A stretch of 64,000 bases of DNA from Leptothrix discophora (GTDB lineage: Bacteria; Pseudomonadota; Gammaproteobacteria; Burkholderiales; Burkholderiaceae_C), in the NCBI RefSeq assembly GCF_030705305.1, contig NZ_JAUZEE010000015.1, forward strand, positions 1-64,000. The letters run 5' to 3'. Positions 21,105 to 31,000 of this stretch are shown piece after piece. Each line of letters begins with the position of its first letter. Position 1 is the stretch's first letter. A program made the position numbers and the translations under genes. Below the pieces are notes generated by a model. The model saw only the letters and a program-made list of their open reading frames with translations, had not been told where the DNA came from and made no database searches.

Positions 21105-22713
21105 TGTCCAAACGCCGTTGGCTCGGGTCCAAACGCCGGTGGCGAGGGTCCACACGCCGTTGGCTCGGGTCCGCACGCTGGTGATCGTGCTGGGCGACCA
21201 GCTCGACCTGTCGGCCTCGGCCTTCGACGGGTTCGATGCCGCGACCGACCTCGCCTGGATGGCCGAGGTGGTCGAGGAATCGACCCATGTCTGGTCGTCC
21301 AAGCCGCGCACCGCGATGTTCCTCGCGGCCATGCGGCACTTCGCGCAGGCACTTGAGGAGGCCGGCCGACCGCTGCACCACGTCCGCCTGGACGATGCGG
21401 ACAACGCCGGCAGCCTGGCCGCCCAGTTGCGCGTCGACCTGGCGCGGCTACGGCCGACGCGGCTGGTGATGACGGCGCCGGGCGACTGGCGCGTGCTGCA
21501 GGCCATCCAGGCCGAGGCGGCCCATGCGGGCCTGCCGCTGGAGATCCGCGACGACCGCCACTTCTACGTCACCGTGCGCGAGTTCCGCGCCCACGCGCAG
21601 GGCCGTCGCTCGCTGCGCATGGAGCACTTCTACCGCGAGCAGCGCCGCCGCCATGCGGTGCTGATGGACGGCGATGAGCCGGCCGGCGGTCAGTGGAACT
21701 TCGATGCCGACAACCGGGAGGCCTTCGGTCCGTCCGGCCCGGGCGCGGTGCCGCCGCGCGCCACCTTCGAGCCCGATGCGCTGACGCGCGAGGTGCTGGC
21801 GCTGGTCGAACGGCGCTTTGCCGACCATCCCGGCCAGCTCGACAGCTTTGCCTGGCCGGTCACGCGGGACCAGGCGCTGCAGGCCCTGCAGGCCTTCATC
21901 GACGAGCGGCTGGCGCACTTCGGCCGCCACCAGGATGCGATGTGGCCGGGCGAGCCCTGGCTGCACCACTCGCACCTGTCGGCCGCGCTGAACCTCAAGC
22001 TGCTCAACCCGCGCGAGGTCGTCGCCGCCGCCGAGACGGCCTGGCGCGAGGGCCGGGCGCCGCTGGAAAGCGTCGAAGGCTTCATCCGCCAGATCCTCGG
22101 TTGGCGCGAGTACGTGCGCGGCATCTACTGGACCCGCATGCCGGCCTACGCCGAGTCCAACGCGCTCGCCGCGCACGAGGACCTGCCGGCCTGGTTCTGG
22201 ACCGGCCGGACCGACATGGCCTGCCTGCACGACGCCCTGGCCCAGACGCTGAGCCACGGCTACGCCCACCACATCCAGCGCCTGATGGTGACCGGCCTGT
22301 ATGCGCTGATGCTGGGCGTGCAGCCGCAGCAGGTCCACGCCTGGTATCTGGCGGTCTACGTCGACGCGGTCGAGTGGGTCGAGCTGCCCAACACCCTGGG
22401 CATGAGCCAGTACGCCGACGGCGGCCTGATGGGCAGCAAGCCCTACATCGCCACCGGCCGCTACATCGAGCGCATGAGCCCCCATTGCCAGGGCTGCCGC
22501 TACGACCCGGGCGAACGCGCCGGCGATCGCGCCTGCCCCTACACGACGCTCTACTGGGACTTCCTGATGCGCCACGAGGCCCTGCTGGCGCGCCATCCGC
22601 GCATGGCGCTGCAGGTGAAGAACCTGGCCCGCCTGAGCCCCGACCAGCGCCAGGCCGTGACCGACCGCGCCGCGCAGATCCGCCGAGGCGAGGTCGGCGC
22701 GCTGCCGGCCTGA
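21097..22713 (+). CDS. FeS-cluster bacterial cryptochrome/(6-4) photolyase
   Basis: 538 residues from GTG 21097. It matches the FeS-BCP (PhrB/CryB) family: an N-terminal antenna domain starting TLVIVLGDQLD, a long helical FAD domain, and the four iron-sulfur cysteines at residues 376 (TDMACLHD), 464, 467 and 480 (HCQGCRYDPG...RACP). It should repair (6-4) photoproducts with blue or UV light using FAD, a lumazine-type antenna and a [4Fe-4S] cluster. The first 28 residues are an odd VQTPLAR-type repeat encoded by a 21-bp tandem repeat. The ancestral start is probably nearer LVIVLGDQ, where a GTG at 21181 is available. It is the third gene of the light operon and overlaps DUF2256. Confidence 0.92.
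   Translation: MGDVQTPLARVQTPVARVHTPLARVRTLVIVLGDQLDLSASAFDGFDAATDLAWMAEVVEESTHVWSSKPRTAMFLAAMRHFAQALEEAGRPLHHVRLDDADNAGSLAAQLRVDLARLRPTRLVMTAPGDWRVLQAIQAEAAHAGLPLEIRDDRHFYVTVREFRAHAQGRRSLRMEHFYREQRRRHAVLMDGDEPAGGQWNFDADNREAFGPSGPGAVPPRATFEPDALTREVLALVERRFADHPGQLDSFAWPVTRDQALQALQAFIDERLAHFGRHQDAMWPGEPWLHHSHLSAALNLKLLNPREVVAAAETAWREGRAPLESVEGFIRQILGWREYVRGIYWTRMPAYAESNALAAHEDLPAWFWTGRTDMACLHDALAQTLSHGYAHHIQRLMVTGLYALMLGVQPQQVHAWYLAVYVDAVEWVELPNTLGMSQYADGGLMGSKPYIATGRYIERMSPHCQGCRYDPGERAGDRACPYTTLYWDFLMRHEALLARHPRMALQVKNLARLSPDQRQAVTDRAAQIRRGEVGALPA
21106..21180 (+). repeat. 21-bp tandem repeat at the photolyase N-terminus
   Basis: About 3.6 copies of a 21-bp unit beginning GTCCAAACGCCG. Copies start at 21106, 21127, 21148 and 21169 (the last partial), each differing at a few positions. 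In the photolyase frame it codes V-(Q/H)-T-P-(L/V)-A-R heptads. It also covers the DUF2256 stop junction. Such repeats can change copy number by slippage. Confidence 0.85.
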
Positions 22714-22760
22714 GACCCGCAAGCCCATCCCTCCGACATCCATCCACAGGAATCCGCCCC

Positions 22761-23492
22761 ATGACCCAGATCGCCCTCATCACCGGCGCCAGCGGCGGCA
22801 TCGGCCGCGCCCTGGCGCGCCAGCTGCACGAACGCGGCTGCCGCATCGCCGCGGTCGGTCGCTCGGCCGACCGGCTGTCCGGCGTCGACGCCCATGTGCG
22901 CATCGTCAGCGACACCACCACGCCGGACGGCGCGGCGCTGGCCGTGTCGGCCTGTGCCGAGGCCCTGGGCGGCGCGCCGACGCTGCTGGCGCACTGCGTG
23001 GGCAGCACGCTGATCGCGCCGCTGCACCGCACCCGTGCGGATGCCTGGAGCGAGGTCATGCGCGTCAACCTCGACAGCGCCGCCTTCATGCTGCAGGCCT
23101 GGATCGCCGCACGTGCGGGCGGCCCCGGCGCGGCGGTGTTCGCCAGCTCGGTGGTGGCGCGCATCGGCGTGGCCAACCACGAGGCCATCGCGGCGGCCAA
23201 GGGCGGCGTGGAGGCGCTGGTGCGCAGCGCGGCGGCGACCTACGCGGCCCAGGGCCTGCGCATCAACGCCGTCGCGCCCGGCATGACCGACACGCCGATG
23301 ACCGCCGGCATGCTCAAGCTCCCGGCCATGCGCGAGGGCGCCGCGCGCCAGTACCCGCTGGGCGGCGTGCAGACCGCCGAACAGGTGGCAGACGCCATGG
23401 CCTGGCTGCTCGGCGACGGCGCGGCGCGGCTGACCGGCCAGGTGATCGCGGTCGACGGCGGCTTCACGACCGTGCGGCCGCTGGTCAAGTGA
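22761..23492 (+). CDS. SDR family protein with the catalytic Tyr replaced
   Basis: 243 residues. A Rossmann fold with the nucleotide motif [12 protein letters not shown] at residues 8-19, the SSVVAR serine region, and the cap VIAVDGGF at the C-terminus, typical of classical short-chain dehydrogenases. The usual YxxxK is IAAAK ([15 protein letters not shown]), so the proton-donating Tyr is absent although the Lys is kept. The enzyme may therefore use another residue, or bind nucleotide without redox turnover. The start ATG 22761 is preceded by CAGGAA. It lies between two photolyase genes in one operon; the role is unknown. Confidence 0.82.
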   Translation: MTQIALITGASGGIGRALARQLHERGCRIAAVGRSADRLSGVDAHVRIVSDTTTPDGAALAVSACAEALGGAPTLLAHCVGSTLIAPLHRTRADAWSEVMRVNLDSAAFMLQAWIAARAGGPGAAVFASSVVARIGVANHEAIAAAKGGVEALVRSAAATYAAQGLRINAVAPGMTDTPMTAGMLKLPAMREGAARQYPLGGVQTAEQVADAMAWLLGDGAARLTGQVIAVDGGFTTVRPLVK

Positions 23493-23517
23493 GGCCGTTG
23501 CGCTGATCCGTCCCGAC

Positions 23518-25029
23518 ATGGCCGGCAGCACCGCCCTGGTCTGGTTCAAGCGCGACCTGCGCCTGCGCGACCACGCGCCGCTGGCCGAGGCCGCGCAGGC
23601 CGACCGCGCGCTCGGGCTGGTGCTGATCGAGCCGGCCTGGCTGGCCAGCCCCGAGTGCGACCCGCGCCACGTCGCCCACCTGCTCGACGCGGTGGCCCTG
23701 TTGCGCGACGACCTGGCCGTGCGCGGCCTGCCGCTGCGCGTCTGCGTCGGCGAGGCGACCGCCGTGCTGGCGCAACTGCGCCGCGAGACCGCCTTCACCC
23801 ACCTCTTCAGCCATGAGGAAACCGGCCCCGGCTGGAGCTACACGCGAGACCGCGCCGTGGCCGCCTGGTGCCGCGCTGAAGGCGTCGCCTGGACCGAATG
23901 GCCGCAGACCGGCGTGGTGCGCCGGCTGCGCTCGCGCCTGGGCTGGGCCGGCCGCTGGGAACAACGCATGAACGCGCCGGAAGTGCCGATGCCGGCGGGC
24001 TTCCGTGCCGCCGCGCCGCTGGCGCACACGCCCTTGCCGACGCTGCGCGAGCTGGGCCTGGGTGAACCCGCCGCGCCGGTGCCGCCGGCCGGCGAGCGGG
24101 TCGCCTGGGCAACGCTGGACAGCTTCCTCGCTGGCCGCGGCCGCGACTACCGCCGCGCGCTGTCCAGCCCGCTCACCGCCGTCGACGGCTGCAGCCGCCT
24201 GAGCGAGCACCTGGCCTTCGGCACGGTCTCGATGCGCGCCGTGCACCAGGCCACCGAAGCCCGCATCGCCCGCACGCCCGACCGCGAGCTGGCCCATGCG
24301 CTGCGCGGCTTTGCCAGCCGGCTGCGCTGGCATTGCCACTTCATGCAGAAGCTGGAAGACCAGCCCGACCTCGAGTTCCGCAACCTCGCCCGCGTGGTCG
24401 ACGGCCTGCGTGCGGGCGACGGCGTGCATCCCGGCCCGGTCGACCGCGAGCGCCTGCAGGCCTGGTGCGAGGGCCGCACCGGCTACCCGATGGTCGATGC
24501 CTGCATGCGCCAGCTGCGCGCCACCGGCTGGCTCAACTTCCGCATGCGGGCGATGCTGGTGAGCTTCGCGGCCTATCACCTGGGCCTGCACTGGCGCGAG
24601 CCCGGCCTGTTCCTGGCGCGGCAGTTCCTGGATTTCGAGCCCGGCATCCACTGGAGCCAGATGCAGATGCAGTCGGGCACCACCGGCATCAACACGCTGC
24701 GGGTCTACTCGCCGGCCAAGCAGGCCCGCGACCATGACCCGCAGGGCCTGCACGTGCGCCGCTGGGTGCCGGAGTTCGGCAGCGCCGCCTACCCGCCGCC
24801 CATCGTCGACGAGCGCACGGCCCTGGCCGAGGCCAAGGCCGGCCTGTACGGGCTGCGCCAGACCGCGCCGGCGCGCGAGGAGGCCGACGCGATCCAGCAG
24901 CGCCACGGCTCGCGCCGCAGCGGGCTGGCGCCCACGACGCGGCCGACCGCGCCGCAGACCTCGCCAGCGGCCAGCCCGTCGCGTCGCCGCCGTCCCGTGG
25001 TCGATGACGGACAGGGGCAGCTGTTCTAG
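23518..25029 (+). CDS. photolyase/cryptochrome family protein with FAD-binding domain
   Basis: 503 residues. The N-terminal antenna-type Rossmann domain ([19 protein letters not shown]) is followed by the helical FAD domain (about 200-440), with [43 protein letters not shown] and [12 protein letters not shown]. The segment matching the E. coli active site reads [16 protein letters not shown]. There the positions expected to hold Asn378 and Trp382 appear changed, so this is not a standard class I CPD photolyase. A disordered basic tail ([11 protein letters not shown] onward) ends the protein. It is the last gene of the light operon and convergent with the glucan synthase. Confidence 0.85.
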   Translation: MAGSTALVWFKRDLRLRDHAPLAEAAQADRALGLVLIEPAWLASPECDPRHVAHLLDAVALLRDDLAVRGLPLRVCVGEATAVLAQLRRETAFTHLFSHEETGPGWSYTRDRAVAAWCRAEGVAWTEWPQTGVVRRLRSRLGWAGRWEQRMNAPEVPMPAGFRAAAPLAHTPLPTLRELGLGEPAAPVPPAGERVAWATLDSFLAGRGRDYRRALSSPLTAVDGCSRLSEHLAFGTVSMRAVHQATEARIARTPDRELAHALRGFASRLRWHCHFMQKLEDQPDLEFRNLARVVDGLRAGDGVHPGPVDRERLQAWCEGRTGYPMVDACMRQLRATGWLNFRMRAMLVSFAAYHLGLHWREPGLFLARQFLDFEPGIHWSQMQMQSGTTGINTLRVYSPAKQARDHDPQGLHVRRWVPEFGSAAYPPPIVDERTALAEAKAGLYGLRQTAPAREEADAIQQRHGSRRSGLAPTTRPTAPQTSPAASPSRRRRPVVDDGQGQLF

Positions 25030-25047
25030 CCGCCGCGCAGTCTGGTC

Positions 25048-28000
25048 TCAGTCGCGCAGGTCGAGCCGGTAGCGGCACAGGCCGCTGAGGTGCTGCCAGG
25101 GCACGGACTGCCCGGCGACCAGGCGGGTCGCGTCGGTCGTCTCCACGTCGTCGCCGTTGACGCGCCGGATCTCGAATGCCAGCGTCAGCCCGCCGCGCCG
25201 CAGCGTGAGTTCGGCGCCGGGCCAGTGAGAGGGCAGGCTGGGGTCCAGCGAGAAGCGGGTCGCATGCATCTGCAGGCCCAGGATGGACTCGATCGCGGCC
25301 CGGTGCAGCCAGCTGGCGCTGCCGGTGTACCAGCTCCAGCCGGCCTGGCCGGCGCAGGGCGGCTGGCTGTAGATGTCGCCGGCGATCGCGTAGGGCTCGG
25401 CCAGGTAGCGCGGGCCTTGCAGCGGGTCGGCCGAGCGGTGCGCCGGGCTCAGGCCGGTGCAGATCTGCCAGGCCGCGTCGGCATGTCGCTGCGCCGCGAC
25501 CGGGTCGTCGGCCCGCAGGCGACGCGCCAGCTCGGCCTGCGCCATCAGCGCCCAGACGGCGGCATGCGTGTACTGGCCGCCGTTCTCGCGGATGCCCGGC
25601 GGGTAGGCCTGGATGTAGCCGGGGCTGGGCTCGGAGCGCGCGAACGGCGGGTCCAGCAGCCGCGTCAGGCCCAGCGCCGGGTCGACCAGCAGGCGTTGCG
25701 CCGCGTCCATGGCCGCCAGCTGGCGCTCGCGCGGCGTCACGTCGGCGAAGACCGACCAGGCCTGGGCGATCAGGTCGATGCGGGCCTCGGCGTTGGTGCT
25801 GGCGCCCAATGGCGAGCCGTCGTCGAAGAAGGCGCGCCGATACCACTGGCCGTCCCAGGCCGGACCGTCGAGCGCGGCGGCCCAGCCGGCGGCGGCGTCC
25901 TGCCAGCGCTGCGCGCGTTCGGCCTCGCCGCGCTGCCGGGCGATCGGCGCGACGTCGCGCACCAGCGCGCACAGGAACCAGGCCAGCCAGACCGATTCGC
26001 CGCGGCCCTCGTGGCCGACCCGGTTCATGCCGTCGTTCCAGTCGCCGCTGCCCATCAGCGGCAGGCCGTGCGCACCGCTGCGCAGGCTGCGGTCGATGGC
26101 GCGGGCGGCATGCTCGTAGACGCTGGCGGCTTGCGCGCCGGGCTGCGGCGTCTCGTAGAGGTCCTCGGCGCCGGGCGGGATCTCGCCACCTTCCAGGAAG
26201 GGCACGACGACGTCGAGCAGGCCGTCGTCGCCGACCCGGGCGAGGTGGTGCGCGCAGGCATGCGGCAGCCACAGCAGGTCGTCCGAGAAGCGCGTGCGCA
26301 CGCCCGCGCCGCCCGGCGCGTGCCACCAGTGCTGCACGTCGCCGGTGGCGTACTGGCGCGAGGCGCACAGCAGGATCTGCTGGCGCAGCAGCTCCGGGGC
26401 CGACCAGGCCAGCGCCAGCGTGTCCTGCAGCTGGTCGCGGAAGCCGGTCGCGCCGCCGGCCTGGTAGTGGCCGGCCTTGGCCCACAGGCGGCAGGCGACG
26501 CTCTGGTAGACCAGCCAGCGGTTGACCAGGGCATCGAACAGCGGATCGGGCGTGCGCACCTCGACGGCGCCGAGCAGGCTGTCCCAGCGCGTCAGCGCCG
26601 CGTCCTGGCGCACCTCCGCGCAGACCTCGACGGCGCCACGCGCCAGCCGCAGCGCCGCCGCGCGGCTGTCGCCGTGGCCGATCAGGAAGACCCGCTCGAC
26701 CGTCTGGCCGGGCGCCAGCGCCAGGTCGACCGACAGCGCCGCGCAGGGGTCCAGCGCGCGGCCGCTGCGGCGGCCCAGCCGTTCGGGCAGCACCAGGCGG
26801 CCGTCGTCGTCGAGGAACTCGCGCCGGTCGCAGGTCCAGTCGGGGCGGTCCTCGCCCGGTGCGTCCGCCAGCGGTTGCAGGGTCATGAAGGCGGTCGCGC
26901 CGCCGAAGCCGTCGGCCTGCTCGCCCTGCGTGGCCAGCAGCACCGTCTGGCCGGGCGTGGCGGCGATGGCGCAGTCGACGCTGGCGCGGTCGGCCCGGCG
27001 TGCGCCCATCACCCACTCGACCAGGCCGACCAGTCGCAGCGACAGCGTGGCCGCGTCCGGGTCGGCGTCGCCATGGCTCAGCTGGATGCGGACCTGCTTG
27101 AGCGCCAGGTCGGCGTCGACACACCAGCTCGCGCTGACCAGCAGCTCGACACCGTCGTGGCGGATGCGGTGGACGATGCGGGTGATGCCCTGGCCGTGGG
27201 CGATGCGGTAGCGCGCCTGCGGGTCGCCCCAGGCCGACGGTGCGAGGCTCCAGCTGCGCCGGCCGTCGTGCAGTTGCAGCAGGAAGCACTCACCGGGCGG
27301 ATCGGCCACCGCGTCGTTGGACCAGGCGGTGAGCTGGTGCAGCCGGCTGTTGCCGGCCCAGGTGTGGCCCGCGCCGCTCTCGCTGACCAGGCAGCCGAAG
27401 GCGGGGTTGGCCAGCACGTTGACCCAGGGCCGCTGCGGGCGCAGGCGCGGCCCGACATCGAAACGGAACTCGCCATGGCCGGCGATGAACTGGCCGGTCG
27501 ACGCGGCGACGATGCCGGGTGCCGTCGCCGCGTCCACCTCCGCCGCGCCAGCCCCGACCGTCCAGGCCGCCACGCTGCGCCGCTGTGCCCGGTCCAGTTC
27601 ATGACGTGACAGCCAGTCCTGCACGTGGTGCAGCAGCGGCCGGCCGTCGCTGACGAAGCGGGCCCGGGCACCGCGGCGCAGGGTGTGGCGGTCGTCGTCG
27701 TCGAGGTCGCTGGCATGCACCAGGTGGACCGCCGTGCGGGCCGGCTGGCCGGGCGTGGCGGTGTCCACGCCGTGGCGTTCGGCCAGCGACTTGAGCGCGT
27801 GGTGCAGGCTCATGTGGTACGAGGCCGGCTCGGTGTCGATCACGACCAGGTCGCAGGCGATGCCGGCCCAGGCCCAGCCGCGCAGGGCCTGCACCAGCGC
27901 GCGCACCAGGCCCAGGCCGGCCATCGCGCCGACGCTGACCAGCAGCCAGGGCCGGTCACCGGAAATGCCCAGCCGCCACAGCCGGCGACGGTCGCGCAGC

Positions 28001-31000
28001 AGGGCGTGGCCGTCGACCGGCCCGGCCAGGTCCGCGTCGGCGGCGTTGTCCTGCACGTCCGTCAGCGTCATCAGCAGGGCCGTGGTCAGCGACTGCACGG
28101 CCATGGCCGGCTCGGCGCCCAGGCCCAGGCTGCGCTGGCGGATGCCCGCCAGCGTGGCCGACATCAGCGAGGCCCGCCGCACGTGCTCGCGCTGGCGGTA
28201 CTTGTCGACCATCGCCAGCACCGTCGCCTGCTGCGTCGCGATGGCGGTGGCGAAGGTCACGCGGGCCTTGCCGTGCGCCGGCACGCGCAGCGTCACCGCC
28301 AGCGCGCTGACCGGGTCCAGCCCGGTCGCCAGCGTGCATTCGTCGGCCGGCGCGCGCTGCAGCAGGCCCTGCGGCCGGTCGACCCGGCCGGGCCGGCCCA
28401 GCCAGGCCAGCCTCCCGGTCTGCACCCGCACGGCCAGCGGCGCGGGATCGCAGGCCGCCACGACATGGGCCAGGTGCACCGGCTGCTCGGTCACCAGCCG
28501 CGCCTTGCGCTCGAACAGCAGCGCGCGGGCCGCCGGCAGCCAGCGCGCGCCGACGAACAGGTTGCCGAAGGCGGGGTGGGCCTCGTCGGCGCGCGGGTCG
28601 GACAGGGTCACGTCGAAGGCCGAGACCAGCTCGATCTCGATGGCCTGGTCGCCCAGGTTGCGCCACTCGACCTGGCGGAACTCGACGTCGTCCTCCGGGC
28701 TGACCCAGACGGTGGTCTGCGCCAGCAGGTCGGGCCATTCGGCCTCGAAGCTGACCCGGTCGGCATGGAAGACGCTGCGGTAGACCGCCTGCGGATCGGG
28801 CGCGGGGTGCGCGGTCAGCGAGACCAGCGCGGCCGGTGCGGCCTGTGCGGCTTGCGCGGCTTGCGCGGCCGGCGCCGGGAGCGAGCTGCCGGACGGCGGC
28901 CCGACCAGCTCCTGTGCCAGCCGTTCGAGCAGCCCGCCCGGCGAGGACACCGGTCGCGGCCGGCGCAGGAAGAGGAAGCTGCCGTGGGCGTCGCGCAGCG
29001 CGTCGTCGCGCTGGCGATGCAGGCCGATCTCGCCCCAGCGGCTGGTGCCGCAGCCGTTGGCCCGCAGCGTGATGCCGAGCCGGCCATTGCCGAAGGCATG
29101 GGTCGGTTCGACCGCCGCCGCGCCGGGCAGGACCTCGCGGAACAGCACCGGCGCGCGCGTGCCCGGCGCCGGCAGGTCCGGCAGCGCCGGCGGCGCGGCC
29201 AGGGTGGAGACCTCGCGCGGCGGCAGCTCGTGCAGCAGCGAGGCCACCGCGTCCAGGTGCGGATCGGCCATGCCCCAGCGCTGCGGCAGGCCGTCCAGCA
29301 GCACGTTGGCCAGCGCCACGATGGTCATGCCCTGGTGGTGGGCCATGAAGGTCGACACCGGCGTGCCGCGCGTCGCGCCACCGTCGAGCACGGTCAGCCG
29401 CGCAGGGCTGTAGTCCAGCGCGTCGACGAAGCCGCAGGCGCCGCGCGCCGACAGGTCCTCCAGCGCCATCAGGTTCAGGCAGGCCAGGTGCGGCAGCAGT
29501 TGGGCCGCCAGCGCGCTGGCATAGGGCGCGACGACCAGCTCGTCGGGCGGCGTGCGGCGCAGCGCCAGGCGTGGCACGCCCTGGGGCGCGTACTGGTAGG
29601 TCAGCGTGTGGTCACGTCCGGCATGGGCGCATTCGGAGATGCCCCAGGGCACGCCCCGCGCGTTGCCGTAGGCGATCTGCTCGCGGATGGCCGAGCCGCA
29701 AGCCTCGCGCAGCACGCTGCCCTGCGGCTCGGCCAGCACCAGCGTGGGCATCAGGTACTCGAACATCGAGCCTGACCAGGAGCGCAGCGCGCTGCGGCTG
29801 CCCAGCGCATAGAAGGGCCGGCCGAGCGCAGCCCAGTGGGCCACCGGCACGTCGCCCTTGGCGATGGCCAGCAGGCTGGTCAGGCGCGATTCGGAGGCCA
29901 GCAGGTCGTAGAAGCCGGCATCGAGCTGCTGCTCGGCGACGCGGTAGCCGATGTGCAGCAGGCGGCGCTTGCGGTGGTGCAGGAAGCCGAACTCGGCCTC
30001 CCAGGCCAGCCGCTGGCAGCGCCGAGACAGCGCCTGCAGGCGCCCGGCCAGCGCGGCCCGCTGCGGCGCTGGCCAGGGCTCGGCGATCTCGTCCAGGCAG
30101 GCCTGTGCCAGCGCCAGCAGGTGACCGCTGAGATTGCCGCTGTCGACCGTGGAGACGTACATCGGCAGCAGCGGCGTGGCCTGCGCGGTGTCGTACCAGT
30201 TGAGGAAGTGGCCGCGGTGGCGTTCGAGCCGGTCGAGCGTGTCGAGCGTGGCCTCCAGGCGGCTGGCCAGCTCGGCCGAGTCGATCCAGCCAAAGGCCCG
30301 CGCGCAGGCCGCACTCAGCAGGTACAGGCCGATGTTGGTCGGCGAGGTGCGGTGCGCCACCAGGTCCTGCGGATCGGTCTGCAGGTTGTCCGGTGGCAGG
30401 TGGTGGTCGGCCGGGCCGACGCAGCGCTCGAACAGCCGCCAGCTGTCGCGCGCCACGCCGTGCAGATAGTGGCGACCGGTGGGCGTCAGCTCGGCCGAGG
30501 CGCGCGGCCGTCGCGGCCGGCTGACCCAGCGCGTCCACAGCGGCGTGCCCAGCCACAGCAGCGCGGCGCCAGCGGCCCAGGCCAGCGCCGTGCCCGACGG
30601 CGCCTGGTCGGCCGGCCAGCAGGTCAGCCAGGACGGGGCCCAGGCCACGCCGGCGACGGCCGCCAGCATCACCAGCGCCAGCGCCGAGGCCGGCGCGTGC
30701 GCGGCCAGCAGCTCGCGCAGGCCCAGGCTGGCGCGGGTCTGCCCGCTGGGCATCCACTGCAGCAGGTGGCGCCGGCTGACCAGCAGGCGGTGCAGGGCCC
30801 GACCGACCGCGTCGAGCGCGTCCAGCGCATGCTGCTGGAGCATGGCCAGGTGCCACAGGCCGCCCCCGAGCACGCGCAGCAGGTCCTCGCCGACGTGGCG
30901 CAGGTGGTGTCGCCAGGCGTGGTCGGTGCCGGTGGGCACCAGGCCGGCCAGCGCGCCCAGCAGCGGTCCGGCGACGAAAGCGGCGCCGGCCAGCAGCACG

